A stretch of 64,000 bases of DNA from Spirodela intermedia (lineage: Eukaryota > Streptophyta > Magnoliopsida > Alismatales > Araceae): positions 4,345,001 to 4,409,000 of the forward strand of contig LR746277.1 of NCBI GenBank assembly GCA_902729315.2, written 5' to 3'. Made by a program: the position numbers and the translations under genes. How positions within the stretch are numbered: the first letter of the stretch is position 1; the number at the start of each line of letters is the position of its first letter. The notes beneath the pieces were generated by a model, which saw nothing but the letters and a program-made list of their open reading frames with translations, was not told the DNA's origin and searched no databases. Shown here in pieces: positions 34,912 to 46,778 of this stretch.

Positions 34912-36648
34912 TGATGTGACTTAGTCATTGTATAGTAAATCACGTAAATTTAAAATTTATAAATCTAGAAAATACTAATTTTTAAATATTTAGAAGTATT
35001 TTTGAACAAATATATCAATTATAATTCAATAAAACTTCCAAAAATAGTGATAATATTTCAGGTTGATCACGAAGATGTAATATAATATCAAGTAATTATT
35101 TAGATTTTTTATCAAATAATACTATTTTTTATAAATTTTATACTAAGAAATAAAAATAAAATATATTTAAAATTCACAAAAAGGAAAAAGGGTGTGGACG
35201 TCATGATGATGTCAGTGCTTGACAAATGCGAATCAAGTAGACACAGAGTTCTACTCGACGATTCTTACGTAAGTGATTACAAACTATTTAATTGATCAAA
35301 TTAAAATATTTAAAAGCTAGAAAAATTAGAATTGAATAAAGTATATTTTGATAAATTTAAATCACATAAATTATCACTAAATAAAGTCGAAATTAAGTTG
35401 AAAATAGGAAAATAGAACTTTGGTGTTACGTCGGCGATACATTGACGATGCACTAAAATCTTGAGTGTTTGGGAGGATCATCATGTAGTGTCTACAATCT
35501 TGAAGACTCTCCTTGAACAAGGACGATGTGGACAATCTTTAGATCTCCTTGTCAAGTCTAAGATCAATGAAATGGATTGTCAAATCGTCTCTAGCAGCTG
35601 TCACCCAACGGAGTAGAAAAATGATAACTTTGTAACTCTCTAGCGGCTGTCACCCAACGAAGAGGAGCTAGATGGAGGTGGGGCATGTGTCAGAGAACTT
35701 CATCCTCAAGTCTACATAGCAAGAGGAGGCTATTCATCGCATCTAATATGCTCTCAGGAGGTGACGACTCATTTTTTGATGGATCTTCCTTTTCCTAATG
35801 ACAACTTATTTATCGATCAATCAGAGATGATTTACTCAATAGATTCATAATCTTTTTATTACGAATTGTTTAACAATTTTAGTAACAATGCTCTGTAATT
35901 CACGATGACGAGATTTTGCCAATGATCTAGCGATTTCAATAGCTTAATCCTTCATTGACGATATGTAGGAAAGTTACGATAATTAGATAAAAATACGAGT
36001 TTTGGCTCTAGGAGGATTCAAACCCACATCGGCCTATATGAGAGATGTTGAAATAAGTATTCTAATGCCCTTATCAAGTGACACCATCATGATATATCTC
36101 TATTATAAATAAGGGGTATTTTAGGTATTAAAATCATCAAAGCCTTTTGGGGGAAGGTGTGATGTGGTTTAGTCTCACATTACTTGTGTGATAAAGTTTC
36201 AAGTGAATATGTAATAATATTATATTTATAAGTAATGAGTCCCTTTTTCCTACGTGTACGACCACTCCTTGCCCCACAACCAATTGGCCACTGGTGACGT
36301 GGAAGAGGAGTGGTACACATGTGCCTCTATTGGTCCTAACTACTTGAGCCCCTACTCACAACTCTTCCCCGACTATGCTTTCAACCCACTTGTGGGCTCG
36401 ACTGGCCGGCATGTCTCCTCTCATTTTACTATATTTTTATTTTTATTTCTTTTTCTTTATTTATATAAATAAAAGATTATAAAAATTATATAAATTTATA
36501 GAAAATCATATAATTAGCTAAAAAATCACGTTAATCAATTGAAAATCACTTTTCACACTTCAACATAAATATAAGTCTATTTATCATGAGTTAAGACTAA
36601 AACTATATTATTTATTAATTATTAACTCATGGTAATGAAGACTTATCA
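34912..36648 (+). mobile_element. Solo LTR D (nested)
   Basis: The 1737-bp copy begins TGATGTGACTTAG and ends GACTTATCA, with a perfect duplication CCCTC at 34907-34911 and 36649-36653. It is collinear with copy C apart from the missing 144-bp duplication, and most CpG sites have decayed. No coding potential. Confidence 0.88.
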
Positions 36649-37539
36649 CCCTCCTCTCTCATATACTTCAAAAAAAAGCATTAGTCCTATGTATTAGTTA
36701 TGTTCATCTATGCATGGTTTTATTTTAAAAAATAAAATAAAATTGTGGGGTAAACTTATGTGACTATCATTACATCTCCCAAGCTTATAATCACTTTGAA
36801 TGCATTTGTTTTAGACACTAATAAATTCAAATCTTACACCAAAGTTGTGGTTTACTTCAATATCTACTAGAATGAACATTGGTTGTTCACCTACATCTCC
36901 TCAAATTTCAGCGATTGAGTAGAGCCTTTGTTAACTAATGAGTTCAAAGTGACCTCTAGGGCTTCTTTTTGGTCCACTTCCACTTGTGTGTCATCCTTAG
37001 TTGGTTCTTATGAAAAATCAGAATTAGGAGTAAGTAGAATGAATAGGTCCTTCCTACACTAGTGACTTGGAGTGAACTTGTTGTTGTAGTAAAAGCAAAG
37101 TCCTTTGGCTCTATGAGCTTGGATCTTTGTAGTGGTCAAGTTGAGTTTTTTCCTTCATTCTACAATGTCCAAAGGATTGTGGTTAGGGGGTCCCATTTGG
37201 GTTCCCCCTTCTCCCATCTTACAGAAAACACTAAGTTGTAGTCATTATGCATTTGAGTTCATAGCTCCCTCCAAATGGCCCATGCAGGGTCAAGACATTG
37301 AGCTTAGCTCCACCAGTGTAGAGTTCTTTTTCAATGCATTACGCAGTGGCCATAGTAGCTTCAAATTCGATCGTGTTTAGGGTGTAAATCTCAGCATGAA
37401 TATCTTTTGGGAGTCCCTTCAAAAAGGATGCTTTAAGGACATTCATGGATATTTTTAAGCACTCCATAGAGCAACTTGAAATCTTTCTTGTACTCGTTGA
37501 TTATTCATGTTTGTGACAGCACAAGTAATTTTTAACACA

Positions 37540-37810
37540 AGACATTCGACTACACTATGTTGAATCACTATAGTAATTCGTATTTAAGATTATCCCAAGT
37601 TCTTAATGAACGTTGCTCTTTAGTCCAATGGAATTAATATAGTGTTAGTCCTTTCATACAAAGGGCAACTTCTATCAATTTCTTTAGTGCTAGCACTCAA
37701 TAGGTGGAGAAGTAAAGTTTGGCCAGAAAAATATACCATTTGGGGTCTAACCCCATGAAGTTTGGAAGATCGAGTCAGTGTTGTGTCTTAGCTTCAAGTG
37801 TTGTGGAATG
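37540..37810 (-). pseudogene. Gag capsid fragment of the Ty3/gypsy element
   Basis: The minus strand reads LDLPNFMGLDPKWYIFLAKL then KLIEVALCMKGLTLY, a stop, FHWT and TWDNLKYELL. This matches the plant Ty3/gypsy gag pattern of a target-defining (L/F)xGxDPxxW block, an AxxxLxGxAxxWYxW block and a W-x-x-(L/F)...L block. In-frame stops mark it as dead. Confidence 0.75.
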
Positions 37811-38143
37811 GCCCGACACATCCTGCCGAAGAGGGTAGTTAGATAGAACAATATGTTGCTGGCTATAGTTGCCCACAACCCATTCTGTTGGCCTATCGGA
37901 GAAAGTTTTTGCCTCCCCGTCCCTCTATGATAGAGGATGTAATCAGAGTTGAAGTTATTCTAAGGATTGGGTGATGACCCCTAGTCAATGTTTGAGTGCC
38001 ATCTGCTCCCCTTTCAGTTCTTGCAAATTGTCTACTTGTCTTGTGGTAATGAGGAGTTTAATAGTCTCCATTTCTTTCTCCAAGCTCTCAAGAATTCATT
38101 GGTTTTAGGTCCCATCTAGATTTGTGTGGCTATGGTACCACAT

Positions 38144-38698
38144 CGATAAGTGCCCCTTCTAAGATGCCCACTAAAAGATAAAAAAATAAAGAAAAAGAGT
38201 ACATATAACTCTTATTTCATACTCTACGAACAGAGACAACATGACAACAACAAACTCACATGACCCTCAAGTCTAAGATGGTGGGGGTGACACGAGGTGA
38301 GAAAGGAGAAATGATAGAAAAAATGAGAAGATAAATGAGGGAACCACTTGGGAACCCTCGATTGGCTGATTTGAGATAGCCACTCTCCTCTCTTCTCTCT
38401 AGAAGCTCAAGAAATATTTGACGCCTTCCTTCTTCTTCCTATGTCATTTTAAAGACCATGCTCCTTATTACTTTGTGAGTAGTCCACCAGTTCTTATGTT
38501 GTTGTTAAGCCGTTACGTGTCATTCTAGTCTTCAAGAATCTAGAGGCAACAGTTTTAGGCCGGTGGTTACCTCAAATTGTTACCAATTCTGATCTTCCAT
38601 TACTATCTTGGCCTCTTAACACCTATTAAGGGTGCAACAGTTGTATCCCCATAGTTCTCTTGCTACATGGATGAGGGGTACTGGGCAGGGTCTCAATA
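38144..38698 (-). repeat. Right (5') LTR of the Ty3/gypsy element
   Basis: This is the 555-bp uninterrupted partner of the left LTR. Its inner edge abuts the probable primer-binding site (TGGTACCATAGCC, minus strand, about 38140-38128). Its outer edge abuts the GTAAG duplication. It preserves the empty target site of solo LTR A at 38296-38300. Confidence 0.87.
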
Positions 38699-38703
38699 GT
38701 AAG

Positions 38704-39300
38704 TTGATATCACTCAATGATGACCTCACCTTTTCTTTCATTACCTTAGATAAGATTTCAATAGAGATGTTGACTGCTGACTTTTTTTAATGGCAGCTAA
38801 CTTAAGAATGACTCATTCAAAGCTTATCATGATGGATATCATCCACCATTTTAAATTCAACTCAATTTTCTTCATAGACCTCATCCACGTTAGCCCCATA
38901 ATTATATCAACATTAGTTAGAGATCTTAGTTCATTATGAGTGCTTAAAAGTCAAGTTTTACCCTTTGACATATTCTCAAGCTTTGTAAATTTTTGTCCAT
39001 TTTGATAGTCACTTGATACTATAGAGTGAAAGTGATTGAGATATGTAATTCATAAATAATTTCATGTGAGATAAAATCATGAGATGTATTACTACTGACA
39101 AGTATTATGATATGCATTCTTGGAATTTGATGATATCCAGTGGTGATTCTTCAACAAGTGAATTAAACAATACTCCAAGATTAGTGATGACTTCTTCATC
39201 AAGTGACTTGTCAAAGAAACTAAACTCAACATCATCTTCTATAAGAATGTCTTCATGGACCACCAAGATTTGTAATTCCTTATAACAATGGTGGCTTAGA
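38704..39300 (-). pseudogene. Ty3/gypsy protease-to-RT linker fragment (oldest element, part 2)
   Basis: On the minus strand, NVDIIMGLTWMRSMKKIELN matches the protease end block (DVVLGIQWLxxLG) and is followed by a decayed linker running into the insertion point at 38703. Upstream, ILVVHEDILIEDDVEF and NLGVLFNSLVEESPLDIIKF look like the acidic spacer between the gag zinc finger and protease. Together with RT at 23600-24178 this is one older element split by the 24179-38698 insertion. Confidence 0.7.
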
Positions 39301-40489
39301 AGTATTTCTCATTGTAAGAAAAATATAAACTTTTGTTGTGACATGTTTGAGTCTAGAGAAAAAAGGTTCAGTCCCTTATAATTTTTAGAAGAACAAGTTT
39401 TTAGGTTTGTTGAGAAGTCCATAACATTCTTGTCGGTGCATTCATTATTAGTAATGCTTACTTGAACAAACAATGAAGTTACTTGTCTTAATGATTATTG
39501 ATGTAATTGAAAATGTTCACTTAGGACAAGGTTTGGTTACAAGGCATATAAAAGGGCTGAGACAAGCAACACTGGCCCTTGGAAAGAGTTGGAGTAAGCA
39601 TCAACTAGTTTTTGGTTCGTAGTTGTGGCCCTTGTGTTTCATATGTTGTAGCTTGAATGGACAATTGATTTAGTTGTGTTGTGTAATTGTCAGATGTTAT
39701 CACCATCAAACAAATTCCATAAGGTATCAAGGTCTTAGTCAAATAAAATGATATCTTATAATATAATGTTTGTGAGAAATTATTTAGAACATCAAGCAAC
39801 AAATTTTAGAGTTTCACCTTGAGAATGAAGTGAATGTTGATATACTTGTGACCTCTAGTTAGCCCTATAAAAAAAGGACATGTATGCCTTAAAGAAAGTC
39901 AACCGTCACCAATGGGCACAGAGGGAATGCATTTTGAAGGAGCCCAATAGAGTGCTGGAGGGGTTCTTTCCATTTACCTTCCCAAGACAATCCTACTATC
40001 ATTTATGATTGATGAAATTTTACATATTTCACCTAAAATAACAAAAAATTAAATCACATATGTTTATGTTTAGTAAACTTGCGACATTGACTCCTACTCA
40101 TGAGAAGTAGAAGAGGGGAAGAGGAGACCCTCACTTAATTACAAGGGGTTGAGTTTTATATTTTAAATTATAAATTCCACTAATTAATTGATTAATTGTA
40201 TTTTCATGTAGTTATGTGATACTAAATATATGAAGAGATATATTTTCTCACTAGTTAAGCATATTCTTTGAGGCCCAGATGCGGTCTGCGTTGCATTCAT
40301 TTTTGGGCTGCGGACAAAAATCGGTTAATTTTTCATTTTTTCAAAAATACTTAATGGATTATTTTAAAAAAATGATTTTTTAAAAATCCTCTCCTTTCGT
40401 TGGTGGGATTCAGAGTGGGAGGAGCATTGCAGAAGCCCCCACGGAGTGAGTAGTCTGGCGGATAAATAGGCGGACGAGTCCCCACGGAG
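39301..40489. other. Retrotransposon edge and aminopeptidase promoter
   Basis: AT-rich sequence to about 40260 is probably the remaining part of the oldest retrotransposon; no LTR end was recognised. From about 40390 the sequence becomes GC-rich and should be the aminopeptidase promoter and 5' UTR. A TATA-like GATAAATAGG lies at about 40460-40469, close to the start codon. Confidence 0.5.
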
Positions 40490-43400
40490 ATGTCCACTGC
40501 TGTAGCATCCGCCGCTGCGATCTTCGCGTGGCGCGTGTCCGCGAGTTCCACTTCCTTCTCGGCATCTGCCGCCTGCTCTCGCCTCCTTCTGCTTCGGCTT
40601 CCCCCACCGGCGGACAGGATCTCTCTGTTCGTGCCGCGCCACGTCGGCAGTCGGGTCAGGATGGCGCACAGCGGCGTCGCCCACGCAAATCTGGGGCTCA
40701 CCCAGCCCAATGCCGTCGAACCGCCTCAGGTCTCCGCCACCTTCTTTCTCTCTTTTCACTCGATCACTCGTTATTTTTGCGTCGATTTTGGTCGCTTTTC
40801 ACATGCTTGCTGAAATTTCCAGCCGAGAGTTGGGTTCTCCGCGCGGTCCTTTTCTTCCATGGTTTTCTTAGGGGTGCCAATTTTTTATGCAAAGGAGTGT
40901 ATGGTGCCCTTTTTAGATCTGTCGTAAAGTTTACTAATGTCTTAGAAGTTTTTGCGTACATTCGTTCTTTACTCCAGACTATTGATGCGAAATAGGTTTA
41001 GAGAGATTCTCTATCTCTCTATTTCCATAGAATATACGTGGACCAATTTCCGATTTCTTCAGTATATCTCCGTTGATGATCAAGATTCTATGTTCTCCGA
41101 TCCCTGAATCTGCTGGTCTATTTCTTGTGACGTCGTAACATAGCTCTGTTCAATGTACTGATCACATGTACCGTAGAACCCCTGTGGAATAGTCTTATTG
41201 GCGCACAGTACTCACTATTTGGCGTTGACTTTAGTCCATAACTTTGTTCCGACTCATTTCGCCGTGCACAGTTCATCTTCACGTTTTCAAATGTCCTGTC
41301 ATTTCACTTGGACTGCTCTTGCAGATCTCATTTTCTGCTAAAGAAATTGATGTTGGAGAGTGGAAAGGAGACATACTTGCAGTTGGTGTGACGGAGAAGG
41401 ACATGTCAAAGGATTCAAACTCTAAATTTGAGAACCCTATCTTAAAAAGACTGGACGAACAGCTTGACGGGTTGCTGTCTGAAGCATCAAGTGAGGAAGA
41501 CTTCTCTGGAAAGGCAGGGCAATCAACTATTCTCAGATTACAGGGTTTGGGTTTCAAACGTCTGGGTTTACTTGGACTTGGGAACTCTGCGCTATCCTCA
41601 ACTTCTGCATTCCGAAGCCTAGGTGAGGGGGTTGCAGCAGCGGCAAAAGCATCAAAAGCATCCAGCGCGGGCATTTTTCTTGTATCCACCGACGAGTTTT
41701 CTGCAGAGTCCAAGCTGAAAACTGCTTACACGATCGTACTAGGTTTGTATCAGATTAGTATAGCTATTCTCATAGTTGACGTTGCTTGACATCTAATTAT
41801 GATTGGTTTCCATAGGAACTGTGCTTGGTGTTTATGAGGACACTAGATTCAAATCAGAATCAAAGAAGGCGCAACTTAAGTCTGTAGACATTATTGGCTT
41901 GGGTTCTGGTCCTGATTTGGCGCAGAAAATCAAGTATGCTGGTGATGTTTGCTCTGGGGTGATTTTTGGAAGGGAGCTTGTTAATGCACCGGCCAATGTT
42001 CTCACGCCTGGTTCGTAGTATTTGTTCATTTGTAATACACTTTTAAGTCGTTTCCATTTATAATAACCAAATTTAGTCTTGGCCATTGGGTTCCTTTTTG
42101 GGAACTGTCTTCTCAGGAATGACCTGTGAGACTGCGAGGTCGTAACGACATCTGCTCTTGTTTCAGGAGTGCTAGCCGAAGAGGCTTCAAAAATTGCAGC
42201 TGAATTCAATGACGTTCTTTCAGCAAAAATATTGGATTCTGAGCAATGCAAAGAGCTGAAGATGGGCTCCTACTTGGGTGTTGCTGCTGCGTCTGCAAAT
42301 CCCCCACATTTCATTCATATTTGCTATAAGCCTCCTACTGGGGAGGTGAAGGCGAAGTTGGCAATAGTGGGGAAGGGTTTGACATTTGACAGGTGGATCG
42401 ATGTCTTTTTCCACGTTAGCTTATTTACCATCTTATGGATACACGCTCATGCGAAGTGATTTTTACCTTATCTTTTTGCTCTAATTGGTTACTTTGTTGC
42501 ATTTATGGGGACAGCTGCTGGATATCTTTTTTGCTTATTTGCGGTCAATACTAACATTCAATTTCCGTAATTTGTCAGTGGTGGCTACAACATAAAGACT
42601 GGACCAGGTTGTTCAATTGAGCTTATGAAGTTCGACATGGGAGGTTCCGCAGCAACTTTGGGTGCTGCAAAAGCCATTGGTCTGATTAAACCTCCTGGAG
42701 TAGAGGCAAGTTTTCCTTTGTTCGTTTTCTTTCTACTCTGTGAAAGCTTGCATTGGAAGCACTAAAAAATGGTCAGAGACAGTAGATGAATTTCAAATAT
42801 GATTGGGGATTGTTTCAGGTTCATTTTATTGTGGCAGCATGTGAGAATATGATTAGTGGCACTGGTATGAGGCCAGGGGACATTCTTACGGCTTCAAACG
42901 GGAAGACCATTGAGGCTAGTTTTCTCTCGCATGAACTTTTTTTATTCTTTAATGGTAGATATTGAAATAATTTTCAAACGACTGTTATTTTTGTTTGGTC
43001 ATGCCTTAAATTATTTTGCCTATAGATTTAGTTTACGATATATCGTCTATATCATTTTAATCTATTATGTTTAAAAATAAATGACATATTTACTCTCTTA
43101 TCAGACTTGCTGGTCAGTTTGTTCACAGATATACTTCCAAGATGCTAATTTGTCTTATTTGATGCTTCTCCTGTATGTATTTTGCAAATTCGTATGGCTT
43201 TTTGGGAGAAGCCTGGGCATCTATTGGCAACAAGCTGTCATATGACGACAAGGCCTTTGTATGCCTGGGGAAGCATGCTTTAAAGTTGATTGTTGTCTTA
43301 ATCATCCTTTTTAGGATCTTTATCCAATAAAGCTAAGGACTGATATTTGCGAAAATTTATTGGCCATGAAAGATTCTATGTGAAAACGAAGATGTTGTAC

Positions 43401-45990
43401 GCGTAACTCTTAATAGATTACTGAAAATAGTTCAACTATTATACGTTGAATGAAATATAGTTTGTTTCGCCTTTGAGCTTGACAATCTTGATCGATGAAT
43501 TTGAAGAGCTAGCCGAGCCAGTTTTATTTGTACATTTCGAATTCTCTGTGTTGTTGTCATTGATACATGTACATAAATTTCAGATATTTACCCTGGTAAG
43601 TCTCATCACCCCTTTGTTTCATGGACAGGCTTCTCACTTCAGATGTATGCTTGTCTTTTTGTTTCATTTTATACTGCAGGTGAATAACACTGATGCAGAA
43701 GGAAGGCTAACGCTAGCAGATGCCTTAGTTTATGCCTGTAATCAAGGCGTTGAGAAGGTAAGTCTTTTTGGAATGACAATTATTGTATATGTTTAAGGAT
43801 AGTGAAAATTTGCGAAATGTTGAGATTACACAGCTCAGTCAATTTGTAAAATCACGTTTATGTAATAAAAGTATTGTCGATGGTGCATTGAATACAGTGT
43901 CACCGATCTTTTCCTTGCCCAGGAATTAAAAAAACTGTCCTTATATACAAATTCTACCTTAAATCTATGGCAAACAAGGAACACTGGCATTGGTTCTGGA
44001 TTCCGTTGAAAGCAAGCATCCTCTGGAAGTTATGAAAATCATGATTGCTTGCTGTTATCTTCATAATCCTACGCATGTATCCTGGATTCTCCCAGTTCCC
44101 ATCAGAAGCAATCACTTAAAAACTACAGTTCGGATGTTTTCTGACCACCAGGTGACAGCAAACATCGAGATGAGTGGTCGTTGCAGTTGCCTCCACTAAT
44201 TGCTCTCTTCTGTAAGCCCAGATGCTCAGCTGCGTCATCAATCCCAATCTGCCGATTCTCAGTACATAATTTGAACTGGTTTCTTTAGCAATCAGATTAT
44301 GAAGTAAAAAATCCTTCACATCCGTGTTCTCTACTCTTCAGTTTCTATTACTTACCAAATCTCCCTTATCCCCTTAATCGATATGAATTTCATCTTTCTT
44401 TAATCATTTCAGCCTAGAGAAGATTATGCTTCTTTACTACCCAGCTTTCGGACTCATTTTCTCTATAACCATCTCCTCATTCTGAGTCACCGACAATTGA
44501 TGTGACTTCTTTTTCCCTGCTTTCTTAAAAGCAATGGAATATGGAGGCATACATCCTGTCTCCATCCTCCACTGTGTACTATTCCTTTTCGAACCCTAAT
44601 CTGCATCGAGGTACCTTGTTGTATGTAGAAGTAGTGCTTTTCTGCCTTTTGGTGGGATGATAAGGTATGTTCCTGAACTCTTCACCGGGAAACGCATCCC
44701 TCGGTGCCCTGTTCTTGGTCATTCATATGATATGGTTCCCTTTCCATGAGCGAAAAATGCCCCTGTTTGAAACGTCAGAAATAGTTGATAGGCTTCAGCC
44801 AGGCATTCTTTCACTTCTCCCTGAGCTGCAATTCTCGCTCATATCCATCCCGAGCTCAATGAAATATCATGGACATCTTCAGCATTTGTACTGAAGCCTG
44901 AGTAGGCTTTCAGAAGGGCTGAAAGCTCCTGCTCAGACAAGCCTGATTTAAGGTTGGCGCCACTGGTCCATGCTTAATGGTGCTTATATAAAATGAAATG
45001 ACCATATAAGGGAAAGAGGAAGTAAATCTTAGTCCTGCTTTTCCAACTTATTGGTAGTCCTTTTCCAATTTTATTGGCTTTGACTAATTATATTATATCT
45101 CAATAAGCGCGGAATTTTTATTTAACGGACACTGTCTCACTACCCGCAGGTAGTTGACCTGGCGACACTCACTGGTGCGTGTGTTGTCGCTCTGGGGCCA
45201 ACAATAGCGGGTAATCTTTGATAATCACGCGTCCTTTTCCCATTTATTAGATTACCAGCGTCTCAATTATGGGTATTCCCATGTACCAAAAGATAATTCG
45301 GTTATTTATTTATTTATTTTGGAAGGCGACAGTAATTTTAGAACATTTTATAATGGGTCTCCAAATTTTTAATATTTTTTTGCCATAAATTCCAGGATTT
45401 TTCACCCCAAGTGATGATCTTGCGAAGGATGTCCTCTCAGCTTCAGAGATCACTGGAGAAAAGCTTTGGAGGTTGCCACTTGAAGACAGCTACTGGGAGT
45501 CTATGAAATCAGGTGTGGCAGACATGCTGAACACCGGAGGTCGCCAGGGAGGCGCCATCACTGCGGCACTTTTCTTGAAACAGGTAAACTCCATTACTGC
45601 CCACCTGGCTTCCTTGGCTCCAGATTCATATCTTTTCTACGTACTGTTGTATTTTTCTGTTCTTGGTTGACTGTCCTCTGTTCATCCAATATTCTTTCCA
45701 ATTCTTTGCTTTTTTTCAGAGAACTGTTAGTCTCTCTGTTCTTGGATGGCCGTAGTGATGCGAATAAACCAGATATATTTAATACCCATACTAGATATAT
45801 ATATTGGGTGTGCCGAAACTGAAACCCACATATTTATTTATTTATTTTTAATTTTGTGCAGTTTGTTGATGAGAAGGTCCAATGGATGCACATCGACATG
45901 GCGGGCCCTGTCTGGAGCGAGAAAAAGAAGAGTGCCACAGGCTTTGGGGTCTCCACCTTGGTGGAGTGGGTTCTGAAGAACTCTGCCTAA
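40490..45990 (+). CDS. LAP: M17 leucine aminopeptidase, probably plastid-targeted
   Basis: This is a hexameric two-metal exopeptidase that removes N-terminal residues. Ten exons fit in phase: 40490-40729, 41325-41742, 41816-42010, 42167-42392, 42579-42705, 42819-42914, 43680-43757, 45150-45210, 45396-45583 and 45862-45990, giving 585 aa. Residues 1-70 are rich in Ser, Ala and Arg with few acids, like a plastid transit peptide. The N-domain follows from [13 protein letters not shown]. Active-site residues are all visible: GKGLTFDSGG (Lys354, Asp359), NIK (Lys366), KFDMGG (Asp379) and the family signature NTDAEGRL (Asp439, Glu441, Arg443). The C-terminal part has [14 protein letters not shown] and HIDMAGPVW. 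Introns 5 and 6 start with GC instead of GT. Plant LAPs also act as chaperones and respond to wounding in some species; nothing here decides that. Confidence 0.95.
42706..42818 (+). other. GC-AG intron 5 of the aminopeptidase gene
   Basis: The reading [14 protein letters not shown] requires the donor GAG|GCAAGT, the classic GC-AG donor consensus, and the acceptor TTTCAG|GTTC. No GT donor nearby keeps phase and the conserved protein sequence. Confidence 0.85.
42915..43679 (+). other. Probable GC-AG intron 6 of the aminopeptidase gene
   Basis: The conserved reading [15 protein letters not shown] requires a donor at GAG|GCTAGT and the acceptor CTGCAG|GTGAAT. The GT four bases further in would force a frame with an immediate stop (GAA TAA). 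The donor is weaker than that of intron 5. Confidence 0.7.
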
Positions 45991-46778
45991 AGTCAACGCG
46001 TTCTCTCTCTCGGGCAGTTTCAGTTGGCTCCATTTGTCAACCCATAAAAATGCCAGAGACATTAGAATCCACTGGACCTTGATCAATAAATCTGCGGACA
46101 AGTGAATTATTTATTTCATGATTCCTGATAAAAAAGAAAAAACAGTTTGTAGAGCCATGACGTTATTTCCTACATTTTTTTGCTGTTCTAGGGAAATTAT
46201 CGCTCAGGTTTTCACCAGAGAAAATACGTTTTTTCCCCTCATTGTCATGGGCAGTGCTCTTCAATATGAGGAAGAAAACCCTAGTTTGGACCGGGCTTCT
46301 ATTTGATTTTAATTTCCATTTTGAGGAAAATAAAGTTGATATTTTTAATAACTTTCATGAGAAATATAATTGTTTTTATCATAATAATGTGAGAAACGCT
46401 ATTTTTTTCTCCCCGTCCATCAAGAAATGTCTGATATTGTCGTGGTCAGTTATTGACCGTCTGATGCGTGTAGCCTAGCGTGATTTTACCCGACGCGTGG
46501 TGATGGGTGGCCAACCGTATCGGTTCCGATAATGGTATGATTTGGGCCGTAGACCCGATTTGGTACCCATAGAGGGTGTTCTCCCCTCTTTTTGTTTTCC
46601 CTTCCTCCGCTGCTTCGGCATCTTGGGGGAAGTGGGGAGACCGGCGAAGACAGTCTCATCTCGGGGGATCGGGGTCCTGCTGAGGCGGCGGGGAAGCCGG
46701 CGGAGCTGCTTCTGGCTTCGTCTTTGCTTGGTTTCGCATCGGTGGATCTGGTTTTGGGGCGGGGAGGGAAGGGGGAGG
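45991..46778. other. Aminopeptidase 3' UTR, spacer and next promoter
   Basis: No gene is seen. GTCAACGC begins one base after the aminopeptidase stop. The 46.1-46.4 kb part is AT-rich. From about 46540 GC rises into the 5' UTR of the next gene. Confidence 0.55.

Larger units (their letters stand above)
24179..38698 (-). mobile_element. Ty3/gypsy LTR retrotransposon, degenerate, hosting four nested solo LTRs
   Basis: The element is bounded by a perfect 5-bp target duplication, GTAAG (24174-24178 and 38699-38703). Its two LTRs are about 0.55 kb each: the left at 24179-26300, enlarged by a nested insertion, and the right at 38144-38698. Read on the minus strand the order is 5' LTR (right), a primer-binding-site-like TGGTACCATAGCC just inside it (compare initiator-Met tRNA sites TGGTATCAGAGC), gag near 37.8-37.5 kb, protease near 31.1 kb, RT near 30.8-30.3 kb, integrase near 29.4-28.8 kb, a chromodomain-like pol tail near 26.5-26.3 kb, and the 3' LTR (left). 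Frames are broken throughout. Subtracting the four nested solo LTRs leaves about 7.4 kb, a normal element size. Clade is probably chromovirus-like, not proven. Confidence 0.88.

Noticed and set aside
24190-38690. CRISPR-like or tandem array explanation for the repeated blocks
   Set aside because: Repeats are long LTR pairs and dispersed solo LTRs with target duplications in a plant genome; there are no short regularly spaced repeats.
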